A stretch of 64,000 nucleotides of DNA from Paenibacillus koleovorans NBRC 103111 (GTDB lineage: Bacteria; Bacillota; Bacilli; Paenibacillales; NBRC-103111): contig NZ_BIMA01000028.1 in NCBI RefSeq assembly GCF_004000845.1, forward strand, positions 1-64,000. Direction: 5' to 3'. Under the pieces are notes generated by a model that saw only the letters and a list, made by a program, of their open reading frames with translations, searched no databases and had not been told where the DNA came from. A program made the translations under genes and the position numbers. Shown here one piece after another: positions 8,900 through 18,320 of this stretch. Position 1 is the first letter of the stretch, and each line of letters opens with the position of its first letter.

Positions 8900-8932
8900 T
8901 AATAAAAAGGCTGCCGTTTGCACGGCAGCCTT
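8900..8932 (-). terminator. Terminator of the SASP gene
   Basis: Inverted repeat AAGGCTGCCGT (8907-8917) / ACGGCAGCCTT (8922-8932). On the minus strand it is followed by a TTTTT tract, so it ends the SASP transcript. Confidence 0.85.
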
Positions 8933-8942
8933 CGCGGGTTTC

Positions 8943-9143
8943 TTAGAAACGACCGCCGCTGATAGCTTGTTCACCCATTTGGACCAGGCGTTTTGTAATT
9001 TCACCGCCAACCGATCCGTTTTGACGAGAGGAAGTTTCTCCGCCGAGATTTACGCCAAAGGAAGTGGCGATCTCGTACTTCATTTGATCCAACGCGTTTT
9101 GAGCATTTGGAACCACATAGCTGTTATTGTTGTTGTTAGCCAT
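8943..9143 (-). CDS. Alpha/beta-type small acid-soluble spore protein
   Basis: A 66-residue protein with the classic pattern YEIATSFGVNLG (germination protease GPR cleavage region) and NGSVGGEITKRLV. Alpha/beta SASPs coat spore DNA and protect it from UV and heat, then are degraded on germination. The start has AAGGAGGTG 7 bases upstream. Synthesis should be under sigma-G in the forespore; on the minus strand a weak match (GTCATA, then CAAATTA about 17 bases later) lies upstream, but I do not rely on it. This gene is the clearest sign that the host makes endospores. Confidence 0.97.
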   Translation of the reverse strand: MANNNNNSYVVPNAQNALDQMKYEIATSFGVNLGGETSSRQNGSVGGEITKRLVQMGEQAISGGRF

Positions 9144-9309
9144 TGTTGTTCACCTCCTTGAGAAATAATTTGCCCATATTTTTAAAGACTATGACAAGTT
9201 TACAATTGGAAATTTTTTCTTCATCACTAGTTTCCGCAAATGCCCATTTCAAATCGACAAGAAGAACCGAGTATACTACGAACGAGCGCATCACGTTGCC
9301 CTGTAATCG

Positions 9310-9352
9310 AAGGGGCCGAGTGGAAGAAACACTTCCGCACGGTCCCTTTCTT
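9310..9352 (+). other. Hairpin before the AraC-type regulator
   Basis: An imperfect stem of about 15 pairs (arms about 9310-9326 and 9332-9348) ends in TTTCTTC, so it resembles an intrinsic terminator about 50 bases upstream of the regulator start. It may block read-through or act as a leader attenuator. The rest of the 9144-9402 gap shows no gene. Confidence 0.4.
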
Positions 9353-9402
9353 CTGAGGATTTGTGATATTATTGCAAGTATGTGATCCAAGGGGGGATAA
9401 TT

Positions 9403-11691
9403 TTGTTCAAACGCTTTAAACTGGAAAAACCTTGGAGTTTTAAACGGAAGTTAACGGCCTTTTCGATCTTGATCAGTATAATTCCTGTTTTCATATTGGG
9501 CTTCGTATCCGCCCATATGGCTGCCCGTAGCATCCAGGAGGAAGTAGATCGTAATCATCAATTGGCGTTAAAGCAAATTGAATTTCAAATTAATAACATA
9601 ATAAGTAATTTGAACATTTTTTCGATCATATTGGCAACCAATGTTTCGGTAGAAAGATCCGTGCAGCTCGGACCGTCAAATGTTGTCGAATTCATTGATA
9701 TGGCGGATACAGTTAACAAACAGCGATATACATCGTCCATTCGATATCACGTATCTCTGATCTACAAAAAATATGACTACGTGTATTCGACATTGTACAG
9801 CTCAACGAAGTATTCGGATTCCAAGTATTTCAAAATGCTGGAGTCGACCCCTACGAATCGAAATTCTCCCTTAATGATTACGCCGCATACTTATCCTGGG
9901 CAAGATGAATTGCTCTTATTTCGTCCGGTGCCACTGAATAGTAATTACACTGAAAGTATGCTTGTGCTTCATCTCGATACGACAATATTAGAGGACTTTA
10001 TTCAGTCTTTGGAATTCAGTTTCCCAAGCCATCTATATGTGTTGGATGAAACCGGCAAAGTTATCATGACCCGAGATAAGGAAGAAACCGGCAAGCAGCT
10101 CGCCACTACGGTGGAGTTATTCCGATACTGGAAAAATCCGTCTGGATATCACGGCAATTATTCGCTTGAAGGCAAGTCTTATAAGATTTCCGCACTTCAA
10201 TCGGAATCAACAGGGTGGACATACGTCGCTATGAGCCCGCTGGAGATGTTAACGGAAAAATCCGATCACATCCGAATGGTTACGTGGATGTTTATGCTCG
10301 TTATCACGACATTTTGGATTCTTCTTTCCTTGGTTGGTTCAAGAAGATTGTATGGACCTATTGAGAAACTGGTCCATAAATTCAATCCGAACAATGTTTT
10401 GCATAAACATGAATCCGATGATCTTGCAGCATTGGACTCGATTATGCAGCAAATGGAGCGGAACAATTATGAATTAAGAGGGCAATTGAAAGGGACCTTC
10501 TCAACATTGAAGGATACGATGACCCATAGCTTGCTGTTAGGGGGCATGACTGAGCAGGAAGTGCTCATTAAGGCAGCTGAGCTGAATTATTCGCTACATG
10601 GCTCTTGGTTTGCTGTATGCTCCGTTGCCGTTGATGAAGATGCACGCTTTCTTCAAACATACCGTGAAAGAGACCGAACTTTAATCCATTACGCCATGAG
10701 GAAGATTATGGAGGAAGTTTGTGAACGGAGGATATCTTGTATCACGTTCGTACAGCAGCCCGGCCAAATGGCAGTGATTCTCGGGACAGAGACCGAAGAT
10801 GAGAACGACCAAAAACTAATTATGGAAATCGTTCATGAATTCCGTTCTTGCATGGAGAAATACTTGCAGTTTACGGTGAGCATAGCTGTTAGTCCTTTAC
10901 GTATGTATTATACAAGTATTCATGCTTGCCATCTGGAGGCGCAAGAGCTGCTAAGCTACCGAATGCTGCTGGGCACCAATGTGGTAATAACCAAAGACAC
11001 TGCCGAAGAGCCCATCAAACAATCAGGGAGATTGGTTGCGGAATGCCATAAACAAATTATTTCAAACATCTTGCAAGGGGATTTGAATCACGCTGTTCAT
11101 CATTTAGAGCAGATGACGAGCTATCTGCCAAGCCACGTACGAAATTCCGGAACAGCTATGGGGGTTTACGGTTATTTAATCGGAGAAATCGAAGCCATTT
11201 TTTATGAAATCGGAAGTGAGCTTCAGGAACTGTTCGAGAATGATTTGTATAAGCATCTATATAGCTTGCGCACGATTGAGGAAGTGAAGATGTGGTTTGC
11301 AGGACATGTTTTCCCCGAAATCATCAAATACTTGGAAGATCAGAAAAAATCCCGGGAGAAAATAACCCCTCAGCATATTCTGATCTATATCCATGAACAT
11401 TACGACAAGGACTTGTCTCTTCAGCACGTGGCCGATCAATTCCAGATGAACGCTTCGCAATTCGGACGGTATTTCAGGGAAGAAACGGGTACGAACTTCA
11501 GTGATTATCTCATTGAATTCCGAATCGGGAAAGCAAAGGAATGGTTGTCCAGAACCGATATGCCCATCAAGGAAATCGCCGAACGTTTGAGGTATACAAC
11601 CGTGCAGAACTTTACGCGCATTTTCAAACAAGTGGTTGGGTGTCCTCCCGGAGAATACCGGATGCAACAGAAGAAAGAGCATGACCGATAG
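9403..11691 (+). CDS. Membrane-bound AraC family regulator
   Basis: A protein of about 762 residues. Residues about 18-40 and 290-315 are membrane segments bracketing an extracytoplasmic sensor of dCache type. A long cytoplasmic part follows, and a C-terminal AraC DNA-binding domain (residues about 655-755) with two helix-turn-helices (LSLQHVADQFQMNASQFGRYF and IKEIAERLRYTTVQNFTRIFKQ). Such proteins sense extracellular sugar and activate the adjacent transporter operon. The TTG at 9403 has AAGGGGGG (9389-9396) six bases before it and is preferred to GTG 9382. It is followed by a terminator and by the Lpl-type transport genes, its probable targets. Confidence 0.92.
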   Translation: MFKRFKLEKPWSFKRKLTAFSILISIIPVFILGFVSAHMAARSIQEEVDRNHQLALKQIEFQINNIISNLNIFSIILATNVSVERSVQLGPSNVVEFIDMADTVNKQRYTSSIRYHVSLIYKKYDYVYSTLYSSTKYSDSKYFKMLESTPTNRNSPLMITPHTYPGQDELLLFRPVPLNSNYTESMLVLHLDTTILEDFIQSLEFSFPSHLYVLDETGKVIMTRDKEETGKQLATTVELFRYWKNPSGYHGNYSLEGKSYKISALQSESTGWTYVAMSPLEMLTEKSDHIRMVTWMFMLVITTFWILLSLVGSRRLYGPIEKLVHKFNPNNVLHKHESDDLAALDSIMQQMERNNYELRGQLKGTFSTLKDTMTHSLLLGGMTEQEVLIKAAELNYSLHGSWFAVCSVAVDEDARFLQTYRERDRTLIHYAMRKIMEEVCERRISCITFVQQPGQMAVILGTETEDENDQKLIMEIVHEFRSCMEKYLQFTVSIAVSPLRMYYTSIHACHLEAQELLSYRMLLGTNVVITKDTAEEPIKQSGRLVAECHKQIISNILQGDLNHAVHHLEQMTSYLPSHVRNSGTAMGVYGYLIGEIEAIFYEIGSELQELFENDLYKHLYSLRTIEEVKMWFAGHVFPEIIKYLEDQKKSREKITPQHILIYIHEHYDKDLSLQHVADQFQMNASQFGRYFREETGTNFSDYLIEFRIGKAKEWLSRTDMPIKEIAERLRYTTVQNFTRIFKQVVGCPPGEYRMQQKKEHDR

Positions 11692-11695
11692 CTCT

Positions 11696-11728
11696 AAACC
11701 CCGCGCCATGCGGGGTTTATCTTTTTAT
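11696..11728 (+). terminator. Terminator of the AraC-type regulator gene
   Basis: Perfect 9-bp stem AAACCCCGC / GCGGGGTTT (11696-11718) followed by ATCTTTTT. Confidence 0.9.
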
Positions 11729-11836
11729 TTATGCGTTTATCTTTTTGTGCAAACCCGTGTTAACTGATAATTGCCGCTTAAAAAAGCCGGAATGTATAGT
11801 GTGTATGTATTGCAAATCGACCGAGGGGGAAAGGAA

Positions 11837-13450
11837 ATGGCCATTCATTTAAACAGACGTGTAGTTGCAGGTGCAGCTGTGTTGTTAACTGTATCGAGCT
11901 TATTGGCAGCATGCGGAGGCAGCTCGGATACACCGGATGCTACGCCGGCAACTGGAAGTCAGGCACCACAAGCGAGCAAGCCGCCGGCAGTACCCAAGGA
12001 GCTTAAAATCATTACAACCAATTCCAATGGAGTGTACGCCAAGCAAGTTAAAGTGGGGGACGACCCGTACATTAAAGAAATGTCGAAGCTCTCCGGATAC
12101 GACTTAAAGTTCGACGTGCTGGGAGCCAACCAAGAGTACACCCAACAATTAACGATCAGATTCGCTTCCAAGGATCTCGGCGATCTGATTCGAACTGACA
12201 GCATCGATTCTGCGATCCACTTAGGCGCCGTAGACCAAGGCGTATTCAAGGATCTCGGCCCCTTGATCGATAAATACGGGCCGAATTTAAAGAAAAAAAT
12301 TCCGCAAGAAGCGTGGGATAGTCCCAAAGTAAGCAAAAACGGAAAAATTTACGGGATTCCTGCTTTTCTCGCCGCACCGGCAACTCGCATCGTTTATATT
12401 CGTCAGGATTGGCTGGATAAGTTGGGCATGAAGCAGCCGAAGACGATCGATGAATTTCTGGCTTATTTCGAAGCAGTCAAGAAAGAAGATGTAAATGGCA
12501 ACGGCGATCCGGGCGATGAATACGGATTTTATGTCAGGGAGAATTTGCTGTACAGCGATTTGTTCTTTGCAGAACACGGCGCCCATCCGGGAGTATGGAA
12601 AGTAGTTAACGGACAAATGACACCGGAAATGATCTTGCCTGAAATGAAGGATGCCTTGAATTTCTGGAAAATGCTCTATGATAAAGGGTACGTTAATCCG
12701 AATTTATTCACCAATAAATCAGCCGACTGGATTGCGGGAATCCAACAAGGCAAGGCAGGAATGTGGATCCATGACGTTCAGAATGTGCTTACCACATGGT
12801 CCAACGCCAACTTCTTAAATCAGCCCAATGTTAAGCTGAGCATGATTGACGGTCCGACGGGTCCTAAAGGAAAGGGGGTAACTCCACAAGGTGACGGCAT
12901 GCTCTTCGTTTGGGTTGTGCCGGAACAATCCAAAAATGCAGAGGATGTTATCAAATTCCTTGATTGGGCATGGTCGGATGAAGCGGAGACATTCTTCGCA
13001 CACGGAATCCAGGGCACAAATTACACAATGGAGAACGGCAAGGTTAAATGGGATCCTGCAAGTCTCGTGAACACCGATAAAGAAGCGTCCGTGTTCTACC
13101 AAGTGTCGCTTAACCCGCGAGGAGATGGTCGGATGATGCAGAAGGTTCTGGATTTTAACCCTGCGGGCGACACTCTTAAGGCGGGATTCGTCAAGGCGAA
13201 CGCGAACCTCATTAAGCGTGCCGAATTGAATATGCCAGTCCTGAAAGCCCTTGAGAATAAACCGGAGCTCGCGCTTGGGACCAATACTGGTACGTTGTTC
13301 ATGGATATGTTCGCAAAAGTCGTCACCGGGAAAGAACAGGTTGATCCAGCATTCGAAAAGTTCGTTTCCGAATGGAAAAGGCGCGGAGGAGATGCCGCCA
13401 TGAAGGAAGCGACGGATTGGTACAACAACTACACTAAAGCTAAAAAATAG
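11837..13450 (+). CDS. Lipoprotein solute-binding protein of sugar ABC transporter
   Basis: A protein of about 537 residues. Positive N terminus, hydrophobic segment and lipobox LLAAC (Cys near residue 26) mark a lipoprotein, followed by a Thr/Pro/Ser-rich linker. The body is a family-1 extracellular solute-binding domain of the large LplA type (KIYGIPAFLAAPATRIVYIRQDWLDKLG). It should capture oligosaccharide and hand it to the two permeases downstream. The ATG at 11837 with GAGGGGGAAAGG upstream is chosen over the distant start at 11771, which lacks a signal-peptide context. No ATPase gene is present locally; in this class a shared MsmX-like ATPase encoded elsewhere normally energises transport. 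Confidence 0.93.
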   Translation: MAIHLNRRVVAGAAVLLTVSSLLAACGGSSDTPDATPATGSQAPQASKPPAVPKELKIITTNSNGVYAKQVKVGDDPYIKEMSKLSGYDLKFDVLGANQEYTQQLTIRFASKDLGDLIRTDSIDSAIHLGAVDQGVFKDLGPLIDKYGPNLKKKIPQEAWDSPKVSKNGKIYGIPAFLAAPATRIVYIRQDWLDKLGMKQPKTIDEFLAYFEAVKKEDVNGNGDPGDEYGFYVRENLLYSDLFFAEHGAHPGVWKVVNGQMTPEMILPEMKDALNFWKMLYDKGYVNPNLFTNKSADWIAGIQQGKAGMWIHDVQNVLTTWSNANFLNQPNVKLSMIDGPTGPKGKGVTPQGDGMLFVWVVPEQSKNAEDVIKFLDWAWSDEAETFFAHGIQGTNYTMENGKVKWDPASLVNTDKEASVFYQVSLNPRGDGRMMQKVLDFNPAGDTLKAGFVKANANLIKRAELNMPVLKALENKPELALGTNTGTLFMDMFAKVVTGKEQVDPAFEKFVSEWKRRGGDAAMKEATDWYNNYTKAKK

Positions 13451-13456
13451 CAGGGA

Positions 13457-13482
13457 AAGGGGACGATTCGTCCCCTTGTTAT
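13457..13482 (+). other. Intra-operon hairpin after the binding-protein gene
   Basis: A 9-bp perfect stem (13457-13465 / 13469-13477) followed by GTTATTT. Hairpins here often lower downstream permease expression relative to the binding protein by partial termination or mRNA protection. Confidence 0.6.
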
Positions 13483-13509
13483 TTCCCTACTTACGGGAGA
13501 GAGCTCTAG

Positions 13510-14409
13510 ATGTTAAAACGATTGTTAGCAAAGGATAAATGGGTTCTGTTCATCATAATGCTGCCGGGTATGCTGCACTTCCTTGTTTTTAAATACATTC
13601 CGCTGACTGGCAACATGATTGCGTTCCAAGACTACAACTTGTTCAAGGGAGTATGGTCGAGTCCCTGGGTTGGATTCCAACATTTTCAAACTATGTTTAC
13701 GTATGAAGAGTTTTTTCAAATATTAAGAAATACGATAGCGTTCAGCTTCATGTCTATTCTGTTTGGGTTTCCGGCTCCGTTGGTGCTGGCGCTTTTGCTG
13801 AATGAAGTGCGGAAAATGTGGATCAAGCGTCCTATCCAAACGCTGCTGTATTTGCCCCATTTTTTGTCGTGGGTCATCGTTGGAGGCATTTTTATTAATC
13901 TTCTGGCGCGGGACGGGATCATCAATACGATGTTGGGTTGGTTCGGCGTTTCGCCGATCGATTTTATTACAGAGCCGGAGTATTTTCGAGGAATCGTCGT
14001 ATCGATCAGTATCTGGAAGGAGGTCGGATGGGGGACGATCATTTATTTGGCAGCGCTCGCAGGCATAAATCCCCATCTCTATGAGGCCGCAGTCGTCGAT
14101 GGGGCGGGTCGTTGGAAGCAAATATGGCACATCACGTTGCCTACATTATGGCCCGTCATTATCGTCTTGTTTTTGCTGCGAATCGGGAGCGTGCTTGAAT
14201 CGAACGTCGAACAAATTCTGATCTTCCTCAATCCATTGGTGCGCGATGTCGGCGAGGTGGTCGATACGTATGTTTACCGAGTCGGTTTACAGAGGTCCCA
14301 GTTCAGCTTCACGACCGCGATCGGAATGTTCCAATCGATTGTAGGATTATGCCTGATTGCCGCTGTAAATACATTAAGCAAAAAAACTACCGGCGAAAGC
14401 ATTTATTGA
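13510..14409 (+). CDS. Sugar ABC permease, LplB-like
   Basis: A 299-residue inner membrane permease with six predicted segments and the binding-protein-dependent transport motif EAAVVDGAGRWKQIWHITLP (the EAA loop that contacts the ATPase). The N-terminal phrase YIPLTGNMIAFQDYN is typical of LplB relatives. It lies 59 bp after the lipoprotein gene and 13 bp before the second permease. Confidence 0.95.
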   Translation: MLKRLLAKDKWVLFIIMLPGMLHFLVFKYIPLTGNMIAFQDYNLFKGVWSSPWVGFQHFQTMFTYEEFFQILRNTIAFSFMSILFGFPAPLVLALLLNEVRKMWIKRPIQTLLYLPHFLSWVIVGGIFINLLARDGIINTMLGWFGVSPIDFITEPEYFRGIVVSISIWKEVGWGTIIYLAALAGINPHLYEAAVVDGAGRWKQIWHITLPTLWPVIIVLFLLRIGSVLESNVEQILIFLNPLVRDVGEVVDTYVYRVGLQRSQFSFTTAIGMFQSIVGLCLIAAVNTLSKKTTGESIY

Positions 14410-14422
14410 AGGGGGAATTCGA

Positions 14423-15292
14423 TTGGTCACAAACAAAAAAGATTCTCTCTTTCAGTGGATCAACGGGCTTGTGCTGCTTGGCTTCAGTCTTACGATGATC
14501 GCTCCTGTTCTGCATCTTGCAGCCGTTTCCTTGAGCTCCCCTGTTTATGCCCAAGCGAAGCTCGTGTATTTGCTGCCCAAAGGGCTTAATCTGGATGTCT
14601 ACCGAACGATACTGGGAATGAGTCAAATATGGAGATCGATGGCTGTGACGATCTTGATAACGTTAGCCGGTACCTTCACCTACATTTTCCTGACATCCAC
14701 TATTGCTTACGGCTTGTCACGCAGTCAGAGCCCTTTTCGAGGACTTATTCTGAAAGCAATTTTGGTTACATTTGTCTTTAACATCCCATTAATCCCGAAC
14801 TACTTATGGATCCGTACGCTTGGGATGGAAAATACGCTGTGGGCTTTGATTATTCCAAGCGCATTGGGAGCATTCGGCGTGATTATCATGAAGACTTTCT
14901 TCCAGGGACTGTCATCGGAGGTGTTTGACTCAGCCAAAATCGATGGTTGCAGTGAATTCGGCATTTATCTCCGAATTGCCATGCCTTTGTCCACAGCTGT
15001 AATCGCCACTCTATCATTGTTTCATGCTGTAGGGGTTTGGAATTCGTATTTTTACGCAATCATCTTTATCCGGGATCCAAGTCTGTTTCCGCTGCAGGTT
15101 CTTCTTCGCAGGCTAGTCGTTGAAGATAACGGGAGCATCTCGACCATTATTGGCGATGCAGCAACTCAGAGTACTCCGGAAATGATGAAGGCAGGCATCA
15201 TTCTTTTCGCCACGCTGCCCATCATTCTGGTGTACCCGTTCCTGCAGAAATATTTTGTGAAAGGGGCCATGCTGGGGTCCTTGAAGGAATAG
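14423..15292 (+). CDS. Sugar ABC permease, LplC/YtcP-like
   Basis: A 289-residue second permease of the transporter. The EAA-type loop reads DSAKIDGCSEFGIYLRIAMPL, and the C-terminal QKYFVKGAMLGSLKE is the hallmark of the YtcP/LplC branch. The TTG start at 14423 is supported by GAAGGGGG at 14408-14415. It should form a heterodimeric channel with the preceding gene product. Confidence 0.95.
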   Translation: MVTNKKDSLFQWINGLVLLGFSLTMIAPVLHLAAVSLSSPVYAQAKLVYLLPKGLNLDVYRTILGMSQIWRSMAVTILITLAGTFTYIFLTSTIAYGLSRSQSPFRGLILKAILVTFVFNIPLIPNYLWIRTLGMENTLWALIIPSALGAFGVIIMKTFFQGLSSEVFDSAKIDGCSEFGIYLRIAMPLSTAVIATLSLFHAVGVWNSYFYAIIFIRDPSLFPLQVLLRRLVVEDNGSISTIIGDAATQSTPEMMKAGIILFATLPIILVYPFLQKYFVKGAMLGSLKE

Positions 15293-15309
15293 AAAAGGAG
15301 AGTATTGCA

Positions 15310-16551
15310 ATGACCAATCGCGAGAGGCTTTCTTCCACTTGCTTGAAGGGTGAGGAGTATCCAGATTTTTCCGCTGACGGAGCCTGGTGTTTCTTCGGTG
15401 ATCCCAGGGCTCTATATTACGAAGGTGTTCACAAACGAACTTACATTGGCTGGTTGACCAAAGAGGGGCATGTCAGAGTCGGGTACTACGATCATACGAA
15501 TCATACTGCGCAAACGACTGAGCTGAAAGAACGGCTGCATCAGGACGATCATGCCAATCCGTCTCTCTTCATGGATGGTGAGGGCAGATTGACCGTATAC
15601 TACTCGGCTCACTGCGGGAACAGCATGTTCTACCGGACAGCAGACCGGAGCGAGGACATCTCCTCCTGGGGGCCTGAATTAGAGCTTGCCAGCAATACCA
15701 TAGGATCATTCGGCTATACTTACCCAAGCCCTGTTTATCTGAGAGAGGAAGAGAAACAGTATTTGTTTTGGCGCGGCGCCAATTTCAAACCTAATTTCGC
15801 CATTCAGGAGGCTGGGGGTTGTTGGTCCGAAGCGTTCACGCTCATCGAGGGAAGCGGAGCCAGGCCGTACATCAAGTATGCAACCGATCGCGAAAATACG
15901 ATCTATTTCGCATTTACAGACGGTCATCCCAATGTAGAATCGAGTAATAGCATATACTTTGCCTGCTATCGAGGCGGAGAGTTCTATAATGCGGACGGTA
16001 CTCTCATCAAGGCGTTCTCCGAGCTGCCGATACAACCCTCCGAAGCGACAATGGTTTATGATGCGCAGAAGAACGGCTGGAAAACGTGGATATGGGATAT
16101 TGCCATCGATCAGATGGGCTATCCGGTGGTCGTATACGCTCTCTTCATGACAGATACCGATCACCGGTATCGATATGCGAGATGGAACGGGAACCAATGG
16201 ATGGATTATGAAATTACACCAGGAGGGGACTGGTTTCCTGAAACGCCGGAAGGCAAGACGGAGAGCGAGCCTTATTATTCCGGTGGCATCATCCTGGATC
16301 ATCAGGATCCGTCCCAAGTATACTTGTCTCGTCCTATCGAAGGGGTGTTTGAGATCGAGCATTGGAGCACTCCGGATTCAGGTGAAACCTGGAATTGCGT
16401 TCCTGTCACTTCAGGCTCCGGCAGCAATAATGTGAGACCCTATATTTCACGTGGATATGCCGAAGGCTGTTCGGTGCTGTTGTGGATGAATGGGAAGTAT
16501 ACGCACTTTACCGAATATGATACGGCCTTGAAGATGAGACTGACTAAGTGA
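15310..16551 (+). CDS. BNR-4 repeat protein, candidate polysaccharide lyase
   Basis: A 413-residue protein with BNR_4-family features: HQDDHANPSLFMDGEGRLTVYYSAH near residue 80 and repeated Asp-box-like blades, predicting a seven-bladed propeller. BNR_4 proteins include ulvan-type lyases (PL24/PL25/PL40), which cut sulfated uronic-acid polymers. There is no signal peptide, so it should act in the cytoplasm on imported oligosaccharides. It lies 17 bp after the permease and 17 bp before a sulfatase, which supports a sulfated glycan substrate. The exact activity is inferred; it could be a non-catalytic or glycoside-hydrolase-like propeller. Confidence 0.75.
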   Translation: MTNRERLSSTCLKGEEYPDFSADGAWCFFGDPRALYYEGVHKRTYIGWLTKEGHVRVGYYDHTNHTAQTTELKERLHQDDHANPSLFMDGEGRLTVYYSAHCGNSMFYRTADRSEDISSWGPELELASNTIGSFGYTYPSPVYLREEEKQYLFWRGANFKPNFAIQEAGGCWSEAFTLIEGSGARPYIKYATDRENTIYFAFTDGHPNVESSNSIYFACYRGGEFYNADGTLIKAFSELPIQPSEATMVYDAQKNGWKTWIWDIAIDQMGYPVVVYALFMTDTDHRYRYARWNGNQWMDYEITPGGDWFPETPEGKTESEPYYSGGIILDHQDPSQVYLSRPIEGVFEIEHWSTPDSGETWNCVPVTSGSGSNNVRPYISRGYAEGCSVLLWMNGKYTHFTEYDTALKMRLTK

Positions 16552-16568
16552 AAAGCAGGTGAATTCGA

Positions 16569-18038
16569 GTGAGCCAGCCCAATGTACTGCTTCTTATGAC
16601 CGACCAACATCGGGGGGATGCCGCAGGATGTTATGGCAACCCGGTCCTCGAGACTCCTTACATCGATTGGCTCGCGTCCAGAGGTACGCTGTTCACAAGC
16701 GCCTATTCGCCTTCTCCGTCCTGTATTCCGGCAAGAGCTTGCCTGCTTACGGGCATGGATCCCTGGAATACGGGTATTCTTGGCACGGGAAACGGACAAG
16801 GGCCGATGGGAGTAGGATTTGAGCATACATTACCAGGGGAGCTGTCGAAGGCCGGATACCACACACACGGGATTGGAAATCTGCACTTCTTTCCACAGCG
16901 TTCTCTGAACGGTTTCCACAGCACTCAGCTTGATGAAGAGGGACGCGGCGATCCGGGATTTGTATCCGACTACAGGGAATGGTTCGAAGACAACAAAACT
17001 GGCGACTATGATATTGTCGATCACGGGTTGGATTGGAATTCGTGGATTGCCCGGCCTTATCATGCGCCTGAATTTATTCATCCCACGAACTGGACGGTGA
17101 ACGAGTCGATCCGATTTCTGAAAAGAAGGGACCCAAGCAAGCCTTTTTTTCTCAAAACATCGTTTACCCGGCCGCATTCTCCCTATGACGCGCTGCCATA
17201 TTATTTCGATTTGTATATGAGCAAGAGCTTGCCGCGTCCTTACGTAGGGGATTGGTCAGCTATTCATGATGTTCCCGCCGACGCTGTCAAGCCCGATGCG
17301 TGGCGAGGGAAGCGAAGCGAGGAAGAGATCAGGCGGGCTAGAGCCGGCTATTACGGTTCGATTTCTCAAATCGATCATCAGATTGGCCGTCTGATGATGT
17401 TTATGAGGAGAACAGACTTGTTGAGAAACACAATAGTTATCTTTACGTCAGACCACGGGGATATGCTGGGAGATCATCATTTGTGGCGCAAAACCTATGC
17501 TTATGAAGGTTCGGCCCGCATTCCTATGATCATCTGTTTGCCGGAAAGCCATGAAGGAAGCATTCGCAAGCATGTGGATTTGCCTGTAACGCTGCAAGAT
17601 ATAATGCCTACCCTGTTAGATGCGCTTGGCCTCGACATTCCCGCTTCGGTTGACGGCATGAGCATGATGAATCTGATTCGAGGGAATAGAACCGCTTGGC
17701 GCGAATATGTGCATGGCGAACACAGCACCTGCTATTCGGAGGAACAGGAAATGCAGTACGTGACGGATGGGAAATGGAAATATATTTGGTTCCCTCGATT
17801 GGGCACAGAGCAGTTGTTTCATCTAAGCGATGACCCGGAAGAATGCCGCAATTTGATTGAGGAGCCAGAACATCAAGCACAGAAGCAGATATGGCAAATT
17901 CGGCTGATGGAGATTTTGGGCAGCAGGAACAGGGGGCTTGTAGAGGAGGGTGAGCTGATCTGCCAACGCGGCAAGCCTCCTATCGTATCCCCAAAATATA
18001 ACGAACGTTTGGAGAAGTCGGGATACAAGTGGATGTGA
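16569..18038 (+). CDS. Sulfatase (formylglycine-dependent, Cys type)
   Basis: A 489-residue type-I sulfatase. The modification signature CIPARACLLTG has Cys at about residue 52 as the residue converted to formylglycine. Metal ligands appear in LLMTDQHRGD at the N terminus and in FTSDHGDMLGDH near residue 300. No signal peptide is visible, so it should act on imported material. Maturation needs a formylglycine-generating or anaerobic maturase enzyme encoded elsewhere. GTG start at 16569. Together with the preceding lyase candidate and transporter it points to use of a sulfated glycan. Confidence 0.93.
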   Translation: MSQPNVLLLMTDQHRGDAAGCYGNPVLETPYIDWLASRGTLFTSAYSPSPSCIPARACLLTGMDPWNTGILGTGNGQGPMGVGFEHTLPGELSKAGYHTHGIGNLHFFPQRSLNGFHSTQLDEEGRGDPGFVSDYREWFEDNKTGDYDIVDHGLDWNSWIARPYHAPEFIHPTNWTVNESIRFLKRRDPSKPFFLKTSFTRPHSPYDALPYYFDLYMSKSLPRPYVGDWSAIHDVPADAVKPDAWRGKRSEEEIRRARAGYYGSISQIDHQIGRLMMFMRRTDLLRNTIVIFTSDHGDMLGDHHLWRKTYAYEGSARIPMIICLPESHEGSIRKHVDLPVTLQDIMPTLLDALGLDIPASVDGMSMMNLIRGNRTAWREYVHGEHSTCYSEEQEMQYVTDGKWKYIWFPRLGTEQLFHLSDDPEECRNLIEEPEHQAQKQIWQIRLMEILGSRNRGLVEEGELICQRGKPPIVSPKYNERLEKSGYKWM

Positions 18039-18042
18039 TACG

Positions 18043-18243
18043 AGGTTAACTCCAGGAGCCCAGACGATCTTGAATTGGCTGAGAGCTCGGGAATTTCTTC
18101 AACTACGGTTCCTGACTAACAATTCTACTGTTATGGGTGCACAAATTGCGCATCGGCTAGCTGGAATGGGGCTAGAGGTGGAGTCGCAGCATATTCTGAC
18201 TGCAACAGAGCTGGTGGGACATTACTTGTTGGGCCTTGAATAA
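18043..18243 (+). pseudogene. Remnant of a HAD-IIA (NagD-like) phosphatase
   Basis: Right after the sulfatase stop, one frame reads about 66 residues containing PGAQTILNWLRARE, FLTNNSTVMGAQIAHRL and HILTATELVGHYL before TAA at 18241. The FLTNNST motif and its surroundings are diagnostic of motif II of HAD-IIA sugar or nucleotide phosphatases. The N-terminal DxDGT catalytic motif and everything after the cap start are missing and there is no start codon, so this is a decayed fragment. It may once have served the glycan pathway. Confidence 0.75.
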
Positions 18244-18276
18244 TTCGAATAAGCTTGCCTGTGGAATACCAACCGG

Positions 18277-18315
18277 TAAAAGCCGCCCGATGCCTGACGC
18301 ATCGAGCGGCTTTTA
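18277..18315. terminator. Bidirectional terminator
   Basis: A near-perfect 17-bp inverted repeat (18277-18293 / 18299-18315) flanked by A and T runs, at the 3' end of the convergent secreted propeller gene and downstream of the sulfatase/HAD region. Confidence 0.88.
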
Positions 18316-18320
18316 CTGAT

